A stretch of DNA of 10,882 bases from UBA6544 sp049601975 (GTDB lineage Bacteria > Pseudomonadota > Alphaproteobacteria > UBA8366), in contig JBMYRC010000131.1 of assembly GCA_049601975.1 (NCBI GenBank), forward strand, positions 1 through 10,882, written 5' to 3'. Below, one piece after another: positions 1-6,803 of this stretch. The stretch's first letter is position 1. Each line of letters starts with the position of its first letter. The notes beneath the pieces were generated by a model. The model did not search any database and had not been told where the DNA came from. It worked only from the letters and a program-made list of their open reading frames with translations. Made by a program: the position numbers and the translations under genes.

Positions 1-529
1 CGAAGACTGGAACCGAACGACCGATGTTGCGGACTTCCTACCGGGCTTTGAGGATTGGGATTTCGGTTGGATTAAGGTGCCGGACATCATTCGCGGCGCC
101 GAGACGGTCTACGAATATCCAATGGTTGACCGCGACCCCCTGGGCAGATGGAGTTTCGAGCGCGTAACCCTCCTCGGCGATGCCGCTCATCCGATGTATC
201 CCATCGGCTCCAATGGTGCCTCGCAGGCGATCATAGACGGCAGAATTCTGGCACTGAAACTGGCGACAATCGACGATCCGGTGGCTGCCCTCGAAGCCTA
301 TGAGGCGGAGCGCCGGCCGCCGACCAACCGAATTGTTCTCGCCAATCGCGGCAATGGTCCCGATCAGGTCATGCAACTCGCGGAGGAGCGCGCGCCAGGC
401 GGCTTCGACGATCTGGATGCCGTGATCCACCCGGACGAGCTTCGCGAAATCGCGCAGCAATACAAAATGGTCGCCGGTTTCGATAAGGACGAGCTGAACC
501 AGCGACCGTCCTTCGATCCGCCGGTCTAG
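1..529 (+). CDS. FAD-dependent monooxygenase, PhzS/UbiH-like, C-terminal part (5' end outside window)
   Basis: This is the last 175 residues of a flavoprotein hydroxylase. The frame is open from base 2, so the true start lies upstream; a GTG at 77 is internal. The second FAD-binding motif is clear: RVTLLGDAAHPMYPIGSNGA, with GDAAH at 176-190, where the Asp contacts the FAD ribityl or pyrophosphate in the PHBH fold. The preceding YPMVDRDPLGRW stretch and the following ASQAIIDGRILA helix resemble the phenazine hydroxylase PhzS and related 'flavin-dependent oxidoreductases'. Such enzymes use NAD(P)H and O2 to hydroxylate, sometimes with decarboxylation, an aromatic or heteroaromatic substrate in the cytosol. 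The substrate cannot be inferred because the Rossmann half is missing. The TAG stop at 527-529 overlaps the stop of the convergent hydrolase. The family is secure; the reaction is not. Confidence 0.88.
   Translation, partial: EDWNRTTDVADFLPGFEDWDFGWIKVPDIIRGAETVYEYPMVDRDPLGRWSFERVTLLGDAAHPMYPIGSNGASQAIIDGRILALKLATIDDPVAALEAYEAERRPPTNRIVLANRGNGPDQVMQLAEERAPGGFDDLDAVIHPDELREIAQQYKMVAGFDKDELNQRPSFDPPV
526..529. other. Shared CTAG: overlapping convergent stop codons
   Basis: The palindrome CTAG serves as TAG stop for the monooxygenase (527-529, plus strand) and for the hydrolase (526-528, minus strand). The two genes therefore have no intergenic space and their transcripts must overlap at the 3' ends. 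Confidence 0.85.
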
Positions 530-1362
530 CGCTCTAACGTGCCGTAAAAAGTTCCAATCGCATTGCCGACCGCACCCGCGTGGGTAACAGGTGCCATGTG
601 ACCCATGCCCGACAATGTTTGCCGTGCACTATTGGGCAGCGCGGCGGAGATGCGCTCGATAATCGGCGCTGCCGGGGGTGGGCCCATTTCAGTGCCCAGG
701 AGGAATGTCGGCACTGATATCTGTGAGAAATCATCGCTGTTCAGATCATCGCAGGAAACCAGAGGTGCCTCTTCGACGATTTGCGGGATCACGGCCATCA
801 ACTCGACACGGGCTTTCTCCGTCAGATCGTCCCAGTTCTGGCCGCTGACCCGTTCGGTAAAGACAGAGAGTCCATCCTCGAAATTGCCCGCCGAGACTGC
901 GCCCAGGAAATCATTGATCATCGCGCGGTCGAAATCGATGGCGTCTTTGTCCGCGACTTCGTCCAAGACGCCGAAGGCCATGGGCTCGATTAATACTAGG
1001 CTCTTCAGCTCAAAACGCGCCCGCCGTGCTAAGCGCAGCGCGATCAGGCCGCCCATGGAATGGCCAATCAGGTGTAGTTTCTCAATTTGGAGTGCCGAGA
1101 GGAACCGCTCGACTGCTTGCACGTGTCGGAAGGTGGCTGGGCATTTGGCGCAATCGAGCTTCGTGAACCCGTATCCGTCCAAATTCGGGATCAAGACGTG
1201 GTACCGGGATGCCAAGCTTTGTGCGAGACCAGTCATCGTCGCCGCGCCCGTCGCGGAAGCGTGTAAGATGACCACGGTCTCCTCAGCAGAGGGCTCCCCT
1301 ACCGATAGATACTCGACGGCACCTGCTTTTACGTCGACCGAATGATTTTGCGCTTCGTTCAT
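526..1362 (-). CDS. Alpha/beta hydrolase
   Basis: This encodes a 278-residue alpha/beta-hydrolase if it starts at the ATG at 1362 (MNEAQNHSV). The frame stays open to an ATG at 1422, which would add 20 Cys- and aromatic-rich residues unlike the family N-terminus. Neither start has a strong Shine-Dalgarno, so the choice rests on protein character. The oxyanion-side motif VVILHASATG is followed by the nucleophile elbow GHSMGG (residues 100-105, Ser102). The catalytic His is probably His255 in GMGHMAP. The strand that usually ends in the acid reads VPTFLLGTEMGPP and has no Asp. The acid may instead be the Glu of that motif or Glu126 in LVLIEP at the end of the strand after the nucleophile (inference). 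It is a soluble esterase, lactonase or C-C hydrolase of unknown substrate. It converges on the monooxygenase and diverges from the lyase gene. Confidence 0.88.
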   Translation of the reverse strand: MNEAQNHSVDVKAGAVEYLSVGEPSAEETVVILHASATGAATMTGLAQSLASRYHVLIPNLDGYGFTKLDCAKCPATFRHVQAVERFLSALQIEKLHLIGHSMGGLIALRLARRARFELKSLVLIEPMAFGVLDEVADKDAIDFDRAMINDFLGAVSAGNFEDGLSVFTERVSGQNWDDLTEKARVELMAVIPQIVEEAPLVSCDDLNSDDFSQISVPTFLLGTEMGPPPAAPIIERISAALPNSARQTLSGMGHMAPVTHAGAVGNAIGTFYGTLER

Positions 1363-1469
1363 ATCTTTAGTCGCGTAGCTGGTACTCTCAGTTTTGAAAA
1401 ATATATCGCATACACAGAACATTAATTGATCGGCGGGCCAGAGAGAGCAACCCGCACGGACTTTCGCTC

Positions 1470-1476
1470 AAGGAGG
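1470..1476 (+). promoter_or_regulatory. Ribosome binding site deciding the lyase start
   Basis: AAGGAGG is a full Shine-Dalgarno match. It ends 5 bases before the ATG at 1482 but only 2 bases before the in-frame GTG at 1479, so the ATG is the better start. Confidence 0.85.
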
Positions 1477-1481
1477 ACGTG

Positions 1482-2342
1482 ATGCGCAAGACGACGAAAT
1501 TGAGAGAGATGATTGCTTCTGGCAAGACCATGTTGGTGCCGGGCGTCTATGACGGCCTGTCCGCTCGCATCGCACAGGCGGCGGGCGCCACTTTGCTTTA
1601 TGCGACCGGCGGCGGAATTGCGCGCAGTACCGGTATTCCGGATATGGGGCTGATCAACCCGGTGCAAATCACCGAACGGCTGGAGCAAATCGTCGACGCG
1701 GTCGACTTGCCGGTGATCGCCGATTTCGATACCGGCTATGGCAATGCCCTGAACGCCTTGCACACGTTGAAAGGGTTCGAGCGCGCCGGTGTCGCCGGGT
1801 TCCATATCGAGGATCAAGAATTTCCGAAACGCTGCGGCCACCTCGAAGGCAAGACCGTGGTGCCGGCCGAGGAATTGGCGATGAAGATACGCGCCATTAA
1901 GGACAATCAGACGGACCCGGATCTCGTCGTCATCGCACGGACCGATGCCCTTGCGATCGAGGGATATGACAGCGCGGTCGAGCGTATGCACAAATACATC
2001 GAGGCCGGCGCGGACGTCGCCTTTATCGAGGCACCTCGTACTATTGAGCAAATCGAACAACTCGCAACCGATCTTCCCTATCCGAAACTCCTGAACATGT
2101 TCTGGGGCGGTAAGACGCCGGTGGTGGGAAAAGAGAAATTGGAAGCGTGGGGCTTCAACCTGGTAATCGCGCCGGGCGACATGCAGCGTGCCGCGATGCA
2201 GGCCATGAAGGATGCTGCCGAAGCGATTCTCAAGGAAGGTCACACGGAAACGCTGATGGGCCGCATGGCCTCTTTCGATGACCGCGAGGAGGCGATCAAC
2301 ACGGCGAAATACATGGAGCTCGATGCCCGCTACGCGGTTTAG
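1482..2342 (+). CDS. Isocitrate lyase/PEP mutase superfamily lyase (PrpB-like)
   Basis: This is a 286-residue TIM-barrel enzyme of the ICL/PEPM superfamily. The start follows a perfect AAGGAGG. Visible motifs are VPGVYDGLSA near residues 19-28, TGIPDMG, the Mg2+-site region ADFDTGYGN (80-88), IEDQ (109-112) and the mobile active-site loop PKRCGH with catalytic Cys118. Family members with an intact K-[KR]-C-G-H are C-C lyases such as 2-methylisocitrate lyase, dimethylmalate lyase or oxaloacetate hydrolase. The PEP mutases and decarboxylases of the superfamily usually lack the Cys. The length matches PrpB (about 290) and is far short of true isocitrate lyase (over 400). It probably cleaves a 2-hydroxy- or methyl-branched di- or tricarboxylate to pyruvate, succinate or glyoxylate. 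An aconitase-family gene 156 bases downstream would suit a methylcitrate- or dimethylmalate-type pair, but no methylcitrate synthase is visible. Superfamily secure, substrate open. Confidence 0.9.
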   Translation: MRKTTKLREMIASGKTMLVPGVYDGLSARIAQAAGATLLYATGGGIARSTGIPDMGLINPVQITERLEQIVDAVDLPVIADFDTGYGNALNALHTLKGFERAGVAGFHIEDQEFPKRCGHLEGKTVVPAEELAMKIRAIKDNQTDPDLVVIARTDALAIEGYDSAVERMHKYIEAGADVAFIEAPRTIEQIEQLATDLPYPKLLNMFWGGKTPVVGKEKLEAWGFNLVIAPGDMQRAAMQAMKDAAEAILKEGHTETLMGRMASFDDREEAINTAKYMELDARYAV

Positions 2343-2349
2343 CTGTAAA

Positions 2350-2424
2350 TGACGTCAATCTATTTACGATACCGGGTCGAAGCGTAGCGCAGAGCCGGAA
2401 CCAAATGCGAATAGAGTGACGTCA
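2350..2424. promoter_or_regulatory. Two TGACGTCA palindromes upstream of the aconitase gene
   Basis: The 8-base palindrome TGACGTCA occurs at 2350-2357 and again at 2417-2424; the second extends to GTGACGTCAC. The copies are 67 bases apart in the 156-base lyase-aconitase interval. They could be a paired operator for a dimeric regulator. No known regulator is assigned, and no clear -10/-35 was found nearby. Confidence 0.3.
2372..2398 (+). repeat. Possible degenerate REP-like copy
   Basis: This stretch begins CCGGGTCGAAGCG and ends GAGCCGG. It resembles a decayed, opposite-orientation version of the palindrome at 2436-2457. The 37-base gap to that copy is close to the 34- and 35-base gaps inside the two intact doublets near 9.0-9.5 kb, which is the main reason for calling it. 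Confidence 0.3.
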
Positions 2425-2435
2425 CGAAACTGGAA

Positions 2436-2457
2436 CCCGGATCGCTGCGCGCCCGGG
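2436..2457 (-). repeat. REP-like palindrome, copy 1
   Basis: This 22-base palindrome begins CCCGGATCGC and ends GCGCCCGGG. It has the same arms as four copies at 9047-9551. Read on the minus strand its centre is GCGCAGC, a GNA-type triloop variant of the GCGAAGC centre in the other copies. It lies 42 bases upstream of the aconitase start and does not overlap a coding frame. Confidence 0.75.
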
Positions 2458-2498
2458 GAACAGCGAGGATAATTCGCGGCACAGAAAAGGGCTACACC

Positions 2499-5162
2499 AT
2501 GACATCGCCATCCGATTTTGAAGCTGAATTTACCGTCAACGGTGATGCCGTCACCTATTACAGTCTCACGCGTGCCGAAGCGACTGGGCTCGGTGACTTC
2601 TCGAGGTTGCCGAAATCTCTCAAGGTCTTGGCTGAGAACCTTTTGCGAAACATCGATAAACCGGCGGTCGGTGGGGAAGATCTTCGCGCCCTAGGTGGGT
2701 GGACGTCCGCACCGGAGATGGTTCGCGAAGTCGCCTACCATCCAGTCCGAATCCTGATGCCGGATATGTCGGGCGTGCCGCTCTTGGTCGATCTATCCGC
2801 CATGCGGGACGCGGTAAAACAGTTCGGCGGGGACCCGCAATTGATCAATCCGCGCCTGCCCATCGATTTCGTCATAGATCACTCGGTAAATGTGGATTTT
2901 CACGGTCAACCGGATGCCCTGCAGCGGAATATGGCGCTCGAATACGAACGCAACGGCGAGCGCTACCGCTTCGTGAAATGGGCCCAGAAGGTGTATGAAA
3001 ATATCTCCGTCATTCCGCCAGGCATGGGCATTCTGCACCAAGTTAACGTGGAACATATCGCGCGTGTCGTCTGGTCCGACGAGGTTGACGGCCGGCGCCG
3101 CGCCTATCCGGACACTATGCTCGGTATGGATAGTCATACGCCAATGATAAATGCGCTTAGTATTTTTGGTTGGGGGGTCGGCGGATTGGAAGCCGGAGCC
3201 GCGATGCTGGGGCAGGCAGTCTCCATGCTGGTCCCAAATGTGGTCGGCGTGCGGCTCGTGGGAGCCTTGCCGGAAGGCACGACGACGACCGATGCGGTGC
3301 TGACCGTGACCGAGCGTTTGCGGGCCCACGGCGTGGTCGGAAAGTTCGTTGAATATCACGGGCCAGGGCTCGATCATTTGGCGCTAACCGACCGGGCGAC
3401 GCTCGCTAATATGTCGCCGGAATATGGGGCGACGATGGGATTCTTCCCTATTGACCAACGAACGTTGGAATTCTTGGAGACCACCGGGCGCGAGGCGGAT
3501 CAAATCGCCCTGGTGGAGGCCTATGCGAAGGAACAGGGTATGTGGCCGGGGGTGGAAGATCCGGTTTTCACGGAGACGGTGGAAATAGACCTCTCCGAGG
3601 TGGAGCCGTGCCTCGCGGGGCCGTTCCGCCCGAACCAGCGCGCCCCGCTTGCGGCCGTGCCGAGAAGCTACTCCGACGCAATGACGGAAATGGGCCGGTC
3701 AATGACCGAAGTTCAGGTGCCGGGCGCGGATTATACGCTTCGCGACGGAGCGGTTGTTCTGGCGGCGATCACCAGTTGCACCAATACATCGAATCCGGCG
3801 GTGATGATCGGAGCAGGATTGCTCGCCCGCAATGCGGTGCGCCGGGGACTCCGCGCCAAGCCCTGGGTAAAGACGTCGCTCTCTCCGGGCTCCGCCGTGG
3901 TCGCGGATTATCTCACCAAGGCGGGATTGCAGGACGATCTCGACACTTTGGGTTTTCACGTGACGGGATTTGGCTGCATGAGTTGCGGCGGGCTTTCGGG
4001 ACCGCTGCCGGAATCGATCGCGGCGGCGATCCAGGACAACGATCTCGCTGTCGGCGCGGTGCTGTCCGGCAATCGGAATTTCGAGGGACGGGTGCATGCG
4101 CTCTGCCGCGTTAATTATCTGGCATCGCCGTTGTTGGTTGTTGCCTACGCGTTGGCGGGACACCTCGAATGCGACATGACCGGCGACCCGCTCGGCGAGG
4201 ACGAGAACGGTAATCCTGTGTATTTAAAGGATATCTGGCCGAGCCCGTTGGAAATCGACAGCGCAATTCGGGCCGCCATCACGCCGGACCTTTATCGTAC
4301 CCGCTATGCCACCGCGCGTGACGGCGATGCGAATTGGCAGGCTCTACCGGTGGGTGACGGCGTATTGTTCGATTGGCAAGCCAACAGCACTTATATCCAA
4401 CCCCCGCCGTTGTTCGAAGGTTTCGTGCCGACGCCGGGGGCGATCACCGATATTCGCGGTGCGCGCGCCTTGGCGATGGTCGGCGACATGACGACGACGG
4501 ATCATATTTCACCGGTTGGCGCTATTCCGGTCGATGTTCCAGCGGGCCAATACCTGCAAAGCCTCGGTGTGGCACCCAAGGATTTCAACATTTACGGCTG
4601 CCGGCGCACCAATCACGAAGTTATGCTGCGTGGCACCTTCGCGAATATCCGCCTCAAGAACGAGATGGCGCCGGGCACCGAGGGTGGCTTCACAACCCAT
4701 CAACCGTCAGGCGACGTGGTAACAATGTATGACGCCGCCATGCGCTACGCGGATGAAGGGACGCCCTTGGTCGTGATAGGCGGTGACGCCTATGGCACCG
4801 GATCGTCGCGGGACTGGGCGGCCAAGGGGACGAAGCTGTTGGGTGTTCGCGCGGTCATTGCCGAGGACTTAGAGCGTATTCACCGCTCCAACCTGATTGG
4901 CATGGGCGTGTTGCCATTGCAATTCCCTGACGGCGTGAACCGCAAGACATTGGAGCTCGATGGTACGGAGAGTTTCGACCTGACGGGTCTTGCGGGCGGA
5001 ATTACGGCGCGCATGGCCGTATCCTGCCGCATTACCCGCGCTGACGGGTCGGTCACCGAGGTTGAATTGCGGTGCCGCCTCGATACCGATGTAGAGGTCG
5101 AGTACTACCGTCATGGCGGCATGTTGCATTATTGTTTGCGGGAAGCCCTTGAAGCCGCTTAA
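2499..5162 (+). CDS. Aconitase-family hydratase (AcnA/IRP1 type), divergent
   Basis: This is an 887-residue, full-length AcnA-type [4Fe-4S] hydratase. The ATG follows AAAAGGG at a spacing of about 7 bases. Domains 1-3 carry DSHTPMI (211-217), NMSPEYGAT (304-312) and the cluster ligands Cys427 (SCTNTSNP), Cys493 and Cys496. The C-terminal swivel domain has GDMTTTDHISPVG, NHEVMLRGTFANIRLKNEM, YGTGSSRDWAAKG and RHGGMLHY. Aconitases isomerise citrate to isocitrate; relatives act on 2-methylcitrate (AcnD) or other tricarboxylates. Several normally fixed positions differ from E. coli AcnA as I recall it: GCMSCGGLSG instead of GCTTCIGNSG, YGCRRTNHE instead of YGSRRGNHE, GATMGFF instead of GATCGFF, and YGTGSSRD instead of YGSGSSRD. 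All three Cys ligands and the SSRD serine/arginine are kept, so it is probably active, perhaps as a specialised paralogue. It could still be the housekeeping enzyme of its lineage. A ChaC gene follows after 11 bases. Confidence 0.93.
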   Translation: MTSPSDFEAEFTVNGDAVTYYSLTRAEATGLGDFSRLPKSLKVLAENLLRNIDKPAVGGEDLRALGGWTSAPEMVREVAYHPVRILMPDMSGVPLLVDLSAMRDAVKQFGGDPQLINPRLPIDFVIDHSVNVDFHGQPDALQRNMALEYERNGERYRFVKWAQKVYENISVIPPGMGILHQVNVEHIARVVWSDEVDGRRRAYPDTMLGMDSHTPMINALSIFGWGVGGLEAGAAMLGQAVSMLVPNVVGVRLVGALPEGTTTTDAVLTVTERLRAHGVVGKFVEYHGPGLDHLALTDRATLANMSPEYGATMGFFPIDQRTLEFLETTGREADQIALVEAYAKEQGMWPGVEDPVFTETVEIDLSEVEPCLAGPFRPNQRAPLAAVPRSYSDAMTEMGRSMTEVQVPGADYTLRDGAVVLAAITSCTNTSNPAVMIGAGLLARNAVRRGLRAKPWVKTSLSPGSAVVADYLTKAGLQDDLDTLGFHVTGFGCMSCGGLSGPLPESIAAAIQDNDLAVGAVLSGNRNFEGRVHALCRVNYLASPLLVVAYALAGHLECDMTGDPLGEDENGNPVYLKDIWPSPLEIDSAIRAAITPDLYRTRYATARDGDANWQALPVGDGVLFDWQANSTYIQPPPLFEGFVPTPGAITDIRGARALAMVGDMTTTDHISPVGAIPVDVPAGQYLQSLGVAPKDFNIYGCRRTNHEVMLRGTFANIRLKNEMAPGTEGGFTTHQPSGDVVTMYDAAMRYADEGTPLVVIGGDAYGTGSSRDWAAKGTKLLGVRAVIAEDLERIHRSNLIGMGVLPLQFPDGVNRKTLELDGTESFDLTGLAGGITARMAVSCRITRADGSVTEVELRCRLDTDVEVEYYRHGGMLHYCLREALEAA

Positions 5163-5173
5163 TTTGCGCCCCC

Positions 5174-5812
5174 ATGGAGCCTAGTATCGAAATACCCGTC
5201 GGATTACGGTCAATCCCTTGGTCCGACGACCGCCGCCGTGCCCACCTCGAAGAGACCATCGCCCGCGCGCCGGACCCTGGCGCCATTTGGGTGTTTGGTT
5301 ACGGATCGCTGATCTGGGACCCTCGGTTCGTACCGTTGGAGACCCGTGACGCGACTTTGGAAGCGCATCGCCGCTCCTTTTGTTTCTGGACGACGATGGG
5401 TAGGGGCACGCCGGAACAACCGGGGCTCGGGCTCGCCATTGTGCCCGGTGGCGGACCAGTACAAGGGCTCGCGTACAGGCTAGACCCCGCTTCTATCGAT
5501 GATGTATTGGAAGCGCTTTGGCTACGTGAGATGCGTGCCGGCGTTTATCATGCGGAGTGGAAACGAATGGAAACGCCGGATGGAGACGTACATGCTATCG
5601 TGTATGTCGTTAACGACGATCATCCCAATTACGCTGGCGATATAGCGCTCGAGGATCAAGCGCGCATCATGGCGAAAGCCAAGGGTGAGAATGGCCGGAG
5701 TTATGAGTATCTCGGCAATCTGGTGAAAGAATTCCACCGCCTCAACATTGCGGACGAACACCACTGCGCACTCTACGACCGGATCATGGAAATCGTCGCT
5801 AGCCGCGATTAG
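5174..5812 (+). CDS. Gamma-glutamylcyclotransferase, ChaC type
   Basis: This 212-residue protein belongs to the ChaC family, whose characterised members cleave glutathione to 5-oxoproline and Cys-Gly in the cytosol. The substrate-binding loop is FGYGSLIWDP (41-50). The probable catalytic Glu is Glu119 in LWLREMRAGVY, the position of the conserved REM motif in bacterial ChaC. The conserved HPNYAG and GRSYEYLGNLV segments follow. The ATG lies 11 bases after the aconitase stop with no obvious Shine-Dalgarno in TTTGCGCCCCC. That spacing suggests cotranscription and translational coupling with the aconitase gene. The length is usual for the bacterial family. It may link glutathione turnover to the same condition that needs the Fe-S hydratase (inference). 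A low-GC-skewed or foreign character was not apparent. Confidence 0.9.
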   Translation: MEPSIEIPVGLRSIPWSDDRRRAHLEETIARAPDPGAIWVFGYGSLIWDPRFVPLETRDATLEAHRRSFCFWTTMGRGTPEQPGLGLAIVPGGGPVQGLAYRLDPASIDDVLEALWLREMRAGVYHAEWKRMETPDGDVHAIVYVVNDDHPNYAGDIALEDQARIMAKAKGENGRSYEYLGNLVKEFHRLNIADEHHCALYDRIMEIVASRD

Positions 5813-5841
5813 CATACGCGAATGTACGTTTGTGCGTACGC
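5812..5841. terminator. Weak hairpin between convergent genes
   Basis: GCATACGC (5812-5819) can pair with GCGTACGC (5834-5841) with one mismatch. It fills the 29-base gap between the chaC-like gene and the convergent DUF1445 gene. There is no T-run, so it is only a candidate bidirectional transcription stop. Confidence 0.3.
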
Positions 5842-6672
5842 TTAGGCTTTCGCGAGTTTCGGGAGCGCCTCTGCAGACCCTTTCGATGGTAAATCTGTAA
5901 TCAACATATGCGCTGCGACATGAGTGATGCAGAGGTCAGGCTTGGCCTGCCTCATTACCACTTGCGGGGTAATACCGCAGGCCCAAAACACCGGGACTTC
6001 GCCGGGCTCGATGACCGGCGGGTCGCCATATTCAGGCTTCATGATGTCGTCGATACCGATGGCCGCCGGATCGCCGAAATGTACCGGGGAACCGTGGGTT
6101 AGCGGGAAGCGGCTGGTGACTTCGACGGCGCGGATCGCATCGGCCGGTTTGAATGGCCGCATGGAGCAGACCATCCCACCTTCGAAGGGGCCAGATTTTG
6201 TGGTGGCGATATTCGTCTCGTAGGCCGGGACCTCGCACCCAAGATCGATATGGCGCAACGGCAATCCGGCGGAGAGCAGAGCTTCCTCGAAGGAATAGGA
6301 GCATCCCAATACGAACGCGACGAAATCATCCTGCCAATAATCGCTGATATCCGTTACCTCTTCAATCGCTTCTCCATTACGGAAGACGCGGTATTTGGAG
6401 ACATCCGTTCGTAGGTCGAAATCGTGGGCTAAGGTCGGTAAAGCGGTCGAGCCCGCTTCCGAGACCGCAACCAGCGGGCAGGGTTTTGGGTTGCGCTGGC
6501 AAAAGGTTGCGAAATCAAGCGCATACTTTGACGGCAAGATGGCGAGATTTCCCTGAATATATCCCATGGCGAGGCCGGTAGTGTCGCTGGTGTACTGCCC
6601 GGCGCGGATCAACCGCCGCAGTTCCGTCGGCGATAGGTCGCGCAGATTTCGCAGGTTTTGGACTTCGTTCAT
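5842..6672 (-). CDS. DUF1445 family protein (YcsI / putative hydro-lyase, D-glutamate cyclase-like)
   Basis: This 276-residue protein matches the DUF1445/YcsI family throughout: AGQYTSDTTGLAMGYIQGNL (24-43), FVLGCSYSFEEAL (120-132), MVCSMRPF (167-174), THGSPVHFGDP (192-202), WACGITPQ (230-237) and ITHVAAHMLITD (249-260). The family is often annotated 'putative hydro-lyase'. The related domain in mammalian DGLUCY interconverts D-glutamate and 5-oxo-D-proline. The bacterial role is mostly uncharacterised, so the reaction here is inference. The start is well supported: AAGGGAG at 6680-6686 on the minus strand lies 7 bases before the ATG. The gene converges on the ChaC gene, whose product is also 5-oxoproline, and diverges from the DUF3750 gene. 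Conserved Cys124 and Cys232 within family motifs are visible; whether they are catalytic is unknown. Confidence 0.88.
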   Translation of the reverse strand: MNEVQNLRNLRDLSPTELRRLIRAGQYTSDTTGLAMGYIQGNLAILPSKYALDFATFCQRNPKPCPLVAVSEAGSTALPTLAHDFDLRTDVSKYRVFRNGEAIEEVTDISDYWQDDFVAFVLGCSYSFEEALLSAGLPLRHIDLGCEVPAYETNIATTKSGPFEGGMVCSMRPFKPADAIRAVEVTSRFPLTHGSPVHFGDPAAIGIDDIMKPEYGDPPVIEPGEVPVFWACGITPQVVMRQAKPDLCITHVAAHMLITDLPSKGSAEALPKLAKA

Positions 6673-6803
6673 CGGTCTTCTCCCTTGCCGGAATTTCTGG
6701 TGCTATTCTCTGCTCTTAGGGGACACGAGTCCACACACCCTCTGACGCGATTGTGAAAAGCTTTCCTTGTTCGGGCCGGGGCGAGACGCCAAAATCTCGC
6801 CCG

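Noticed and set aside
605..1345. 246-residue open frame on the plus strand
   Set aside because: It is antisense to the alpha/beta hydrolase, is rich in Ser/Arg as expected of a shadow frame, and has no domain.
1363..1481. Sigma-70 promoter in the hydrolase-lyase divergent region (TTGAAA at 1394)
   Set aside because: No acceptable -10 hexamer at 16-18 bases was found, so it was not listed.
1422..2243. 273-residue open frame on the minus strand
   Set aside because: It lies wholly antisense to the well-supported ICL-family gene, whose plus-strand frame has family motifs and a perfect RBS. The minus-strand protein has no recognisable motif.
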